33,441 nucleotides of DNA. Source: Paenibacillus gallinarum. GTDB taxonomy: Bacteria; Bacillota; Bacilli; Paenibacillales; Paenibacillaceae. Under the pieces are notes generated by a model. It did no database searches, was not told where the DNA came from, and saw nothing but the letters and a program-made list of their open reading frames with translations. How positions within the stretch are numbered: position 1 is the first letter of the stretch; every line of letters begins with the position of its first letter. The stretch is from positions 1-33,441 of the forward strand of contig NZ_JACSQL010000023.1 in assembly GCF_014836635.1 (NCBI RefSeq), given 5' to 3'. The translations under genes were made by a program, and so were the position numbers. This document shows, in pieces, positions 7,465 through 13,662 of this stretch.

Positions 7465-7626
7465 GAAAAGCGTATTTTATCGTTGATAGGAACCTTATTA
7501 CTGTTATCATCTAGTGGTTTTATCAGTACAGGTCAAGCGGCAGAGTTCATATCAAACGATCATCACGATCCAGTCATTAATAGGAGATACCTACCGCTAT
7601 TAGTTAACGAAGTCATTAGATACTGA
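7465..7626 (+). pseudogene. Broken gene for a small exported protein
   Basis: The frame EKRILSLIGTLLLLSSSGFI followed by STGQAAEF is a typical signal peptide with an A-x-A-like cleavage site. The expected M-K-K start is missing. An AGAGGAG box at 7450-7456 is followed by TTCTGAAAAGCG where ATGAAAAAGCG would be expected, so a start codon and one base seem lost. The frame ends at TGA 7624-7626 after only ~53 codons. The next gene, 7764-8093, is also a small exported protein, and the two may be decayed and intact relatives. Confidence 0.5.
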
Positions 7627-7763
7627 GGCAGTTACGGAATATTCTGAAGCAAGTCTACTTAATACAAATATATCGATTGATCGAGTTAACGTACATCGTT
7701 AGTTGTTTATTACTAAGAGGAAGTTAGTCTAAGCTCTAATTGAAATAGAAAGGGATTGAAAAT

Positions 7764-8093
7764 ATGAAAAAAAGAGAATTGATGCTAATATCTTCATCAG
7801 TTCTGCTTGCTGCAGCAGTTACAATAGGCGTTACAACAACATCGGAAGCGGATTCTGAGACTACTAATATTAGTGTGCAAGGTGATGTAACTACTGATCC
7901 GCTTCCTGAATCACTAAAGTACGATTCTGAACATCCTGATAAAATTTATATATATGATAAAGTATACATTAAAACTGATCAAGTCATCGAAGGTAACGAA
8001 ATGAATGAAGCTACCAATGATATTTCTAAAGTCACAGATAATATTAAGTATATTGTAGCTTTTGATGCGATATATGTAAGATCCAAAGAATAA
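7764..8093 (+). CDS. Hypothetical small secreted protein
   Basis: A 109-residue protein with a clear signal peptide: basic MKKRE, hydrophobic LMLISSSVLLAAAVTIGV and a probable cleavage region around TTTSEADSE. The mature part (~80 residues) is acidic with YIYDKVYIKTDQVIEGNEMN and ends YIVAFDAIYVRSKE, suggesting a small beta-rich exported protein. AAAGGGA lies 9 nt before the ATG. No cysteine, so no lipid anchor. Family not recognised. It sits 138 bp after the remnant of another exported protein. Confidence 0.65.
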   Translation: MKKRELMLISSSVLLAAAVTIGVTTTSEADSETTNISVQGDVTTDPLPESLKYDSEHPDKIYIYDKVYIKTDQVIEGNEMNEATNDISKVTDNIKYIVAFDAIYVRSKE

Positions 8094-8138
8094 GAATACT
8101 TAGAATAAAATTTATTTTTTAGTTATCTGTTAAACATT

Positions 8139-8231
8139 ATGAGTAAAAAAAAGCGCTGTGGAGTCATGTTCTTTATAGGTCTGTTTTTCCTCTGTTTATC
8201 TCTTTATTTTAATTGTAAGAAGTTCAACTAA
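8139..8231 (+). CDS. Possible 30-residue membrane peptide
   Basis: Short frame beginning MSKKKRCGVMFFIGLFFLCL, with a basic start and one hydrophobic helix. No good RBS precedes the ATG, and its last codons fall in the left arm of the repeat at 8223-8320. It could be a small membrane peptide or the truncated start of a longer gene interrupted by the repeat. Confidence 0.25.
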   Translation: MSKKKRCGVMFFIGLFFLCLSLYFNCKKFN

Positions 8232-8320
8232 CGGTAAAACGATAGCTCAATAAGAACAACTAAGTAGCCGCTCAAAAGACCGGTTGCTTTTTCTTTTAGC
8301 TAACGAACAGTTTAGTTGAA
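8223..8320. repeat. Small intergenic repeat element, copy 2
   Basis: A ~98-bp element bounded by TTCAACTAA (8223-8231) and TTAGTTGAA (8312-8320) in inverted orientation, with the inner right end GCTAACGAACAGTTTAG. The same ends occur in the element at 8664-8762, and a related right end occurs at 6463-6489 and 33366-33392. No coding sequence inside, so it resembles a miniature mobile or REP-like repeat. Confidence 0.6.
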
Positions 8321-8350
8321 TAATCACATGTTGAAACATCAATAGCGTTG

Positions 8351-8372
8351 ACCAAGTACTAACCAAGTACTA
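8351..8372. repeat. 11-bp tandem duplication
   Basis: ACCAAGTACTA is present twice in immediate succession. It lies in a gene-poor stretch (8232-8444) with no other supportable feature. Confidence 0.5.
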
Positions 8373-8444
8373 AAAAATTGACCAGTTATTAGTATAAAGC
8401 TAAGTGCAGTTTTTGTATCAGGCGTACGGTTGAAAGTGATTTTA

Positions 8445-8607
8445 TTAATCTTTGGATTTATGTCTAAATATTTTGATCACTAAGAAAAGTAAAACCATTA
8501 TTACTGCCACCAATAGAGAATAAAGTAAGATGTCAGGTATTTATTAGTCTAAATGTTGGGACAGATACAACAAAAACAAATACTATGACTCCGATAAAAG
8601 TAAACAA
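8445..8607 (-). pseudogene. Frameshifted small two-segment membrane protein
   Basis: On the minus strand a strong GGAAGGAG (8625-8618) precedes TTG at 8607-8605. The reading FTFIGVIVFVFVVSVPTFRL then forms a first hydrophobic helix and stops at a TGA soon after. In a neighbouring frame the sequence continues as PDILLYSLLVAVIMVLLFLV followed by IKIFRHKSKD and a stop at 8447-8445. Together they make a ~55-residue protein with two membrane helices and a basic tail. One indel near 8540 separates the halves. It is either a recent pseudogene or a sequencing error in a small membrane protein gene. Confidence 0.5.
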
Positions 8608-8663
8608 AATATTTTCTCTCCTTCCAGTTAACATATTTTATCATAAGTTTCATAGGTAGGTGA

Positions 8664-8762
8664 TTCAACTAACGGAAATACGTTAGTTGAACCCAGCAGG
8701 GAGCAGCTTGCCAGTTGGCAACTTCTCCCTTTTTGTTATGCAAACCAGCAGATTAGTTTAAC
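8664..8762. repeat. Small intergenic repeat element, copy 3, with two hairpins
   Basis: It begins with a perfect 11-bp hairpin, TTCAACTAACG/CGTTAGTTGAA (8664-8691, 6-nt loop). A second structured part has GGGAG (8699-8703) pairing CTCCC (8725-8729) and TTGCCA pairing TGGCAA inside, followed by five T's. The right end reads CAGCAGATTAGTTTAAC. Shares its ends with 8223-8320. It could terminate transcription as well as being a repeat. Confidence 0.6.
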
Positions 8763-8808
8763 AAAATAAGTGGAGGTTTTATGTCTCATTTGACGGATTC
8801 TGCGCATT

Positions 8809-8831
8809 AAAAAAACCGGCTGAAGAGCCGG
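8809..8831 (-). terminator. Rho-independent terminator of the small gene at 8847-9083
   Basis: In the minus-strand sense, CCGGCT/AGCCGG with a 4-nt loop is followed by seven T's, 16 nt after the stop of the small gene. Confidence 0.85.
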
Positions 8832-8846
8832 GGGATTTATTAATTG

Positions 8847-9083
8847 TCAACCAACATTATTCCTGATCTTAACTAACTCGTTAATAAAATGATCAAGTTG
8901 TTTCTTAGTTGATTTAATAGAAGCGGTACGACTATTGTTTTTGGTTTTATAATCCTGTTGTAAAGCTTCTAACGCTAATCCGGCAGCTAGCGCAGCGATT
9001 CCATCACCTAATGTAGCAATGGAACTCCCTATAAAAGCTAGCTTGGCAATTTCTATATCTCGTAGGTACTTATCAATGGGCAA
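8847..9083 (-). CDS. Hypothetical small protein with an Ala/Gly-rich hydrophobic helix
   Basis: A 78-residue protein not recognised by family. Residues ~13-38 (LAFIGSSIATLGDGIAALAA then GLALEA) form an amphipathic or membrane-associated helix. The rest is basic and helical (KSTKKQLDHFINELVKIRNN). The start is TTG at 9083, with a full AAGGAGG 8 nt upstream, and a good terminator follows. RBS, frame and terminator together argue for an expressed gene. Possible roles such as a peptide affecting membranes or a toxin-like product cannot be supported from sequence. Confidence 0.65.
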   Translation of the reverse strand: MPIDKYLRDIEIAKLAFIGSSIATLGDGIAALAAGLALEALQQDYKTKNNSRTASIKSTKKQLDHFINELVKIRNNVG

Positions 9084-9277
9084 TTTTTGAGCCTCCTTAT
9101 TTCCATATGTACTAATATATGTTCGTAATCATGAATTGTTAAAAACACGTTCGGAACGACGTGTTGCAGTTCTTATGTTCTTATATGAGGAGTTTGCTTG
9201 TTTCCCCCTGAGAGAAGGGGACAGGCATACGGTTAGTATAAAGATCCGTGTATTTATGAAGAGAGTTCAAGTAATTA

Positions 9278-9535
9278 TTACTGATTTGCAGCTAAGTTCT
9301 GTAGCAATAGATTATTATACTTTGCCGCATATTTTTGCTCATCGAGAATAATACCATACAATGTATCCTTGTAAATGCCGTACGGAAGACCGAACCAAAT
9401 CTTTCGGTATTTTTCAACTGCAGATAATTCGCCTTGGAAGGCTTTTTGTAACCCAACAATATACGAATTAACATGGTTTGGTACTTCGTTGCTTACTCCT
9501 GTCACTTCATGTCCAGTTAACTCTCTGTTATCGCT
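9278..9535 (-). pseudogene. Ferritin-like (rubrerythrin-type) protein, 5'-truncated
   Basis: The frame has EVPNHVNSYIVGLQKAFQGE followed by LSAVEKYRKIWFGLP and DEQKYAAKYNNLLLQNL. It resembles small ferritin-like proteins, where a Glu helix (GELSAVEKY) and an E-x-x-H type motif near DEQKHAAKYN bind metal. Here the expected His is Tyr. No ATG is available: a GTG at 9505 lacks an RBS and the frame runs on upstream to a stop at 9536-9538. The N-terminal half appears missing, so it is probably a remnant. Confidence 0.4.
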
Positions 9536-9608
9536 TTAAATATTCCTATTAAAGTATGTAACTATCTTCTATCCGTGATGGGACAAACAATTCTCTCTAA
9601 TATCAAGA

Positions 9609-9728
9609 CTTGAGCAGAAAACAAAAACAGACCCCATACACGGAAAAGGAATTCAGCCTCATGTATATATAAAATGGACGCCTAAACATATAGAAGAAGA
9701 TATAAATTTACAGCAAGCATTGAAATAA
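9609..9728 (+). pseudogene. S41-type peptidase C-terminal remnant
   Basis: The frame reads LEQKTKTDPIHGKGIQPHVY, then IKWTPKHIEEDINLQQALK and a stop at 9726-9728. The I-H-G-K-G-I-x-P motif and the closing D-x-x-L-Q-x-A-L are typical of the end of C-terminal-processing (S41) peptidases. No upstream catalytic part exists, so only the 3' end of the gene is left. Confidence 0.5.
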
Positions 9729-9853
9729 TAAATAAGAACTAAGGAATAGTTTCAGCAATATGAAGAAGTAGAACTCAAAAATAAATCGTATATTCCATCA
9801 GTGGGTTGCAAAGGAACTGCAATTCCAAACGGTATAGAAATAGCTTGAATTAA

Positions 9854-9885
9854 CAAAGAGCCCTCTAAATTTATAGGGCTCTTTG
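9854..9885. terminator. Hairpin between converging remnants
   Basis: Perfect 10-bp stem CAAAGAGCCC/GGGCTCTTTG with a 12-nt loop, 6 bp from the stop of the minus-strand gene at 9891. It probably served that gene and anything reading rightward. Confidence 0.75.
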
Positions 9886-9890
9886 TATTA

Positions 9891-10382
9891 CTATTTAAAT
9901 GAATATCCTGGAAAAACACTATGAGAATCTACAGAGGTAGATTTAACCAAAACTTTCTTTTTCACAACGTATTCCATTTTCCCTCCTTCAGTGGTTATAA
10001 AACCTTCATTATTAGTAACAGTCGGAGTCCTTACTACATTCAAGTCCCAGTAATCTACTGTCGGACCATCTAGCCACGTTTGTATAGCGACTCTAACTTG
10101 ATATTCGGGTGATTGGTCTGGTTTATTTTTCTTGATCGTTCTCATATCGATGATTTGAGATGATAACATGGTAGGTCCCATTGAATAATGTTGTTCTGAA
10201 AGTTTGTCAACATCCATTTCCTTGGAAGTGCTTATTTCGAGAAGTTGCTTATCACCTGTATCCATCCCTGACATAAAGGTTTGGACTGCATTATTAATAT
10301 GTGCGAATGTAAATGCTCCTAAACTATCATTATTTCCATATTTAGTAAATGTTTCATCCCATACATTTTCAAAATGAATTCC
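9891..10382 (-). pseudogene. Uncharacterised protein, N-terminus lost
   Basis: The readable part begins GIHFENVWDETFTKYGNNDS and continues through VAIQTWLDGPTVDYWDLNVV to KVLVKSTSVDSHSVFPGYSF. Its composition is that of a soluble or exported protein. The frame has no RBS-supported start: an internal ATG at 10274 lies well inside good coding sequence. Near 10385 it collides with the remnant of an oppositely oriented gene, so the 5' part appears removed by a rearrangement. The family is not recognised. A 127-residue product from the inner ATG is possible but unsupported. Confidence 0.5.
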
Positions 10383-10390
10383 GGTCTGTA

Positions 10391-10638
10391 AATCAGCCTG
10401 ATGAAAATGAAAAAGGAGCTTATCCTGAGACCGTATCGATTTACGTATATGATTCGGAGCAAGCTCGAAAAGAAGGTCTAGTTGATTTTAACATCCAAAA
10501 GGAAAGGTATAATATGCAGATACCCAGTATATATGAACAGAAAACGTTCTTTTGCTCTATTGGCACCATGAGAATCTAAATAAGAGCCATAACGCTAAAT
10601 ACAGTAAGCAAATTGAAACGGCGATGAAAAAGTTATAA
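10391..10638 (+). pseudogene. Uncharacterised protein C-terminus with one frameshift
   Basis: The frame reads NQPDENEKGAYPETVSIYVY, then DSEQARKEGLVDFNIQKERY and NMQIPSIYEQK. After AGAAAACG near 10545 the protein-like reading moves to another frame: NVLLLYWHHENLNKSHNAKY and SKQIETAMKKL, stop at 10636-10638. A missing A in the A run restores a continuous C-terminus. The N-terminus is absent because the sequence joins the opposite-strand remnant near 10385. Family not recognised; the style suggests a small lipoprotein or exported protein. Confidence 0.5.
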
Positions 10639-10867
10639 TTCTATGTTCTATAAGTAGTAAAGGAAAGAGGGAGAATCTTTCTAAGATGATTTTTTTAAAG
10701 TTTTTGCTTAATGCATCTCTCTCAACTATTTCTTCGTTTATGACAAGAGTCAACTGTAAGCGGGACATATCATCACCGTCGCAATAACTAGCCGTCATAT
10801 AAAAATGGTCTATATACTGATTATTTATCACGGAGTAAGGGTACATGGATGTAAACTTCAAGTAACA
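10595..10867 (-). pseudogene. Possible remnant of an unrecognised protein
   Basis: A minus-strand frame with moderately protein-like text (NNQYIDHFYMTASYCDGDDM then SRLQLTLVINEEIVERDALS). It has no start with RBS, overlaps the previous remnant at its 3' end and reaches into the RBS of the following lipoprotein gene. It may be a decayed fragment or a chance open frame. Confidence 0.22.
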
Positions 10868-10883
10868 AAGGAGAAACGTTATT

Positions 10884-11642
10884 ATGATGATTACATTCAA
10901 AAAAATGGTTTTAGCTAGAACGTTAATTACGGCCTTAGCCGGTTGCTCAGATTCAACTACAAATCAAAATACTAATTCCTTAACGGAGACAACGGTTACC
11001 TTCCCGATTGAAAATAAAGCCACTTCCACTGACAATGAAGAATTAACTTTTAATCAAAAAATGAAAAAGTATAAAGCAACTCAGGATATTAAAGATATTG
11101 CTTGGTCTGAATCTACGGAAAGGTATGTTTACATCAAGGAAACAGGTATTGATAAATTTGACGTATATTTAGGGGATTATAAATTAAAAAAAGAAGAGGC
11201 TGTGATTAGCCACAATTATAATTCTCAGGATTCTTTTGTTTCTATGAGTCCTAAAGGAGATTACTTTTTAATTACTCGTTTAAAAGATGTTAATCCTGAT
11301 CGATATAATTCTGAACTCTATTACACTTTGGATAAGAAGAAATATTTTACACTGTTCAGCATAGGTAAACCCTATTGGGATCAGGATGGAAAATTAATAC
11401 GGTCTACTGAATACATAGATAAATATTCAACAACTTACCAAAGCCTGATATCAGTCGATACGTTTAAATCTGTTCCGAGTGATAATGATCCTTTTGAAGA
11501 GACAGTGAATGTTGTGACGGGGAAGAAGCACGAAAAAACAAAGGTTGTTTTTTATATTGAAGATGTAGAAGATAATGTAATCGTGTACGCAGAAACAGAT
11601 CTAGATACAGATAGTTCCATACAAAAAGAAGTAAAGTATTAA
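10884..11642 (+). CDS. Probable lipoprotein, uncharacterised
   Basis: A 252-residue protein with a lipoprotein-like start: basic MMITFKKMVLAR, then TLITALAGC with Cys21 in an L-A-G-C lipobox, then a Ser/Thr/Asn-rich linker. The hydrophobic core is shorter than usual, so export could be weak or the signal partly decayed. The mature part has repeated strand-turn segments (WSESTERYVYIKETGIDKFD; FVSMSPKGDYFLITRL) like beta-propeller-type domains, and ends KVVFYIEDVEDNVIVYAETD. AAAGGAG lies 10 nt before the first ATG. No known family recognised. It stands alone, with 500 bp of non-coding and remnant DNA after it. Confidence 0.6.
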   Translation: MMITFKKMVLARTLITALAGCSDSTTNQNTNSLTETTVTFPIENKATSTDNEELTFNQKMKKYKATQDIKDIAWSESTERYVYIKETGIDKFDVYLGDYKLKKEEAVISHNYNSQDSFVSMSPKGDYFLITRLKDVNPDRYNSELYYTLDKKKYFTLFSIGKPYWDQDGKLIRSTEYIDKYSTTYQSLISVDTFKSVPSDNDPFEETVNVVTGKKHEKTKVVFYIEDVEDNVIVYAETDLDTDSSIQKEVKY

Positions 11643-11905
11643 TATCTTCTTGTTAACCTGGCAGAGTAAGCAGAAGGAAATGAACGGGGAAAAAGGTGGT
11701 TTTCAAATAGCATAACTAAACATTGCTCTAAAACCCCAACCAGTATGAATGGTTATATTTTACGCATGTTACATAATAAGGACTTAAAACTGAATAGTAA
11801 AAAGAGTTCGAGCCCCTCCTATTTGTTCTCTGTACTATATTTGATGACGCATTATCATGGAGAACAAGTAACGGTGTCAAATCATCTTATGTGCGATCCA
11901 CTAAA

Positions 11906-12040
11906 TTAAAACACAGAATCCGTATGTAACAGCCAACATGCCATTCTCCGCCATGAAACCTCATATCCTGCAGACCCAATAGCGATCTTCATTAATTTAG
12001 CTGTATTTTTGTCGTCTTCTACAACGAGGATTTTGAACAT
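11906..12040 (-). pseudogene. Response regulator receiver-domain remnant
   Basis: The minus-strand ATG at 12040-12038 follows AAAGGAATAAGGAAG and opens MFKILVVEDDKNTAKLMKIA. This is the start of an OmpR-type receiver domain with the acidic pair ED-D. GSAGYEV follows, then a frameshift: MAENGMLAV, the expected next segment, lies in another frame. The frame stops at 11908-11906, well before the phosphorylated Asp would be reached. Bases 11643-11905 hold no gene, only a short inverted repeat, TTGTTCTC/GAGAACAA, around 11823-11868. Confidence 0.6.
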
Positions 12041-12095
12041 CTTCCTTATTCCTTTCTGTTACATCTGTACGTAACTGAACTGCATTCAATCACAA

Positions 12096-12121
12096 AATCC
12101 CCCTTCAAGTGAAGGGGGATT
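12096..12121. terminator. Hairpin with 10-bp stem
   Basis: Perfect stem AATCCCCCTT/AAGGGGGATT with a 6-nt loop and no long T run. It lies between the response regulator remnant and the transporter remnant and may have terminated the latter's transcript. Confidence 0.55.
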
Positions 12122-12146
12122 ACTCTGCTTGTAGTTTATTTTCAGT

Positions 12147-12228
12147 TTATTTTTTCATGTTGATGTTAATCAAATGATCTAACAGATTTTCAAAATATGC
12201 AGCAACCATCTCTGTTCGGTCGATCTAT
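12147..12228 (-). pseudogene. Short C-terminal fragment, possibly of a TetR-type regulator
   Basis: In a frame different from the transporter remnant it reads TEMVAAYFENLLDHLININM then KK and a stop at 12149-12147. The amphipathic helix resembles the last helix of TetR-family regulators, which often sit next to DHA2 transporters. The fragment is too short to be sure. Confidence 0.25.
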
Positions 12229-12510
12229 GATTACTTTCGGACAGATTCTAACTGGTATTGAATGCACTAATTTATCGGCTAGAGCAGTCATCGGAATATT
12301 AAAACTAGCTAAAATGAGTGAATAGATATCCACAATCCATAACTGCTCAGTAGAAGTGGGATTTAAGTCTCTCACAAGGTCAGGTAAAGCCATAATAAGA
12401 ATAGTCATATCCATCATAACAACGAATAAGCTAGCTGCAAGAACGATTAAAGCAGTCCACCTCTGCTTTGTTGTCATCATATCTGACGTTTTTGAAAAAA
12501 ATGAAACCAT
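12190..12510 (-). pseudogene. DHA2-type MFS drug transporter, N-terminal remnant
   Basis: It opens with TTKQRWTALIVLAASLFVVM, MDMTILIMALPDLVRDL and STEQLWIVDIYSLILASFNI. This is the first two membrane segments of EmrB/QacA-like (DHA2, 14-segment) drug:proton antiporters, including the D-x-T-I-x-x-x-A-L-P motif in TM1. After MTALADK, just before the expected G-R-K-x motif, the reading becomes non-homologous and stops. About 80 of ~480 residues remain, so it cannot work as a transporter. AAGGCGAG precedes the ATG at 12510. Confidence 0.75.
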
Positions 12511-12633
12511 CTAATTTCTCGCCTTTTAATTATCATTTTCTACAACCCTACGGTACGTGTCTTATTCCTCTATTGGACACTAACGGTATATAAGATTATT
12601 CGAAAAAAAGAGGAGAAACTATATATATTCTTA

Positions 12634-12656
12634 TAAAAATATTTAAATAAACATAT
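12634..12656 (+). promoter_or_regulatory. AT-rich operator motif, copy A
   Basis: This 23-bp block ends in TATTTAAATAAACATAT. It matches 21 of 23 positions of 22701-22723 and 18 of 23 of 24656-24678, each upstream of a sugar-locus transcript and of a cre-like site. Here it lies 10 nt before the cre-like site. A candidate site for the AraC regulator encoded at 21442-22647. Confidence 0.55.
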
Positions 12657-12666
12657 TAACCTAAGA

Positions 12667-12680
12667 TGAAAGCGTTTAAA
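12667..12680 (+). promoter_or_regulatory. cre-like site before operon A
   Basis: TGAAAGCGTTTAAA matches the catabolite response consensus TGWAANCGNTNWCA at all but the 13th position. It lies ~70 bp before the SDR start, suggesting CcpA repression by preferred sugars. Confidence 0.6.
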
Positions 12681-12749
12681 ATTAATTTGTAATATAAACT
12701 CTTTACTCATGTTTTAAAAACATCTACTAGGAAGAGAAGGAGTGTGAAA

Positions 12750-13520
12750 ATGGGAAAACTAGCTGGAAAAGTTGCCGTTATTACAGGAGCAGGCGGGGGG
12801 TTAGGCAAGTACATTGCTGTCCGCTTCGCGGAAGAAGGAGCAAAGCTCTCTTTATGTGATATTAATACAGAAAGCCTTAATGAAACAGCCGAATTATGTA
12901 AAAGTAAAGGTGCTTCCGTATTTGTAAACGCTTTCGATGCCTCTGATCTTGTCCAGTCAGAAGCATTTGTTTCTGCTACGGTAGAACAGTATCAGACGAT
13001 AGACATTTTGGTGAATTTAGCTATTGCCATTAAAACGCCTCATTCATTTCTGGATCATACAAAAGAAACACTTGATATAAGTTACCAAACGGGTCTTGTT
13101 TCAACATGGAACTTTATGAAGTTGTGTTACCCATATTTTAAAGAAAAAGGCGGTAAAGTAATTAATTTTGGTTCAGGAGCTGCTTATCAAGGTCAGGAAG
13201 GATATGCAGCTTATGCAGCTATTAAAGAAGCAATCCGAGGCCTCTCAAGGGTAGTTGCCCGCGAATGGGGTCCTGATAATATCAATGTAAATGTAATAAA
13301 TCCGGGGGCTATCACAGACAGCATACAAGCATACCTTAATCATCTACCGGAAGAAGAGCGTGATCCGGCAAGACTAGGCTTCCAGCAAACCTCGCTAAGA
13401 AGACTTGGTGCTCCATATGAAGATATTGCACCAGCCGTGCTGTTTCTGGCAAGTGAAGATTCAAGGCACATCACTGGGCAAACGCTAAATGTGGATGGCG
13501 GCGCTGTCATTCATGCATAG
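12750..13520 (+). CDS. Short-chain dehydrogenase/reductase, first gene of operon A
   Basis: Classical SDR of 256 aa, NAD(P)-dependent. The cofactor glycine motif TGAGGGLG is at residues 12-19. Catalytic Ser142 (NFGSGAAY), Tyr155 and Lys159 (YAAIK) are present. The C-terminal DINVNVINPGAI-type segment (here NINVNVINPGAI) and GQTLNVDGG are typical. One oddity: the structural N-N-A-G motif after beta-4 is N-L-A-I (residues 89-92). Asp38 at the end of beta-2 (LCDINTE) suggests NAD preference. The ATG at 12750 is chosen because AAGGAG is 7 nt upstream; a GTG at 12744 is too close to it. It leads an operon with GH78 and GH106-like genes, so it probably oxidises a released sugar or aglycone, perhaps L-rhamnose, but that is inference. 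It lacks the accessory module found on the second SDR. Confidence 0.88.
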   Translation: MGKLAGKVAVITGAGGGLGKYIAVRFAEEGAKLSLCDINTESLNETAELCKSKGASVFVNAFDASDLVQSEAFVSATVEQYQTIDILVNLAIAIKTPHSFLDHTKETLDISYQTGLVSTWNFMKLCYPYFKEKGGKVINFGSGAAYQGQEGYAAYAAIKEAIRGLSRVVAREWGPDNINVNVINPGAITDSIQAYLNHLPEEERDPARLGFQQTSLRRLGAPYEDIAPAVLFLASEDSRHITGQTLNVDGGAVIHA

Positions 13521-13662
13521 AAGTTTATGATAAATGGTCAAGAGTATAATGTTTTTTCTAACATATCGTATCGGACAGTCATTTACTTTTAGAAACATGG
13601 AGTAAAAGCCTATTATCAAAATATAGAAGTCTATCCATTAAAACAAGAAGGACTGATAAGTG

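Noticed and set aside
8781..8810. GGAGG-preceded nine-codon frame MSHLTDSAH
   Set aside because: RBS spacing is only 4 nt and the frame runs straight into the terminator of the opposite gene; at most the stub of a lost gene.
9136..9351. Plus-strand open frame of 71 codons
   Set aside because: No RBS, low-quality protein text, and its 3' part is antisense to the ferritin-like remnant.
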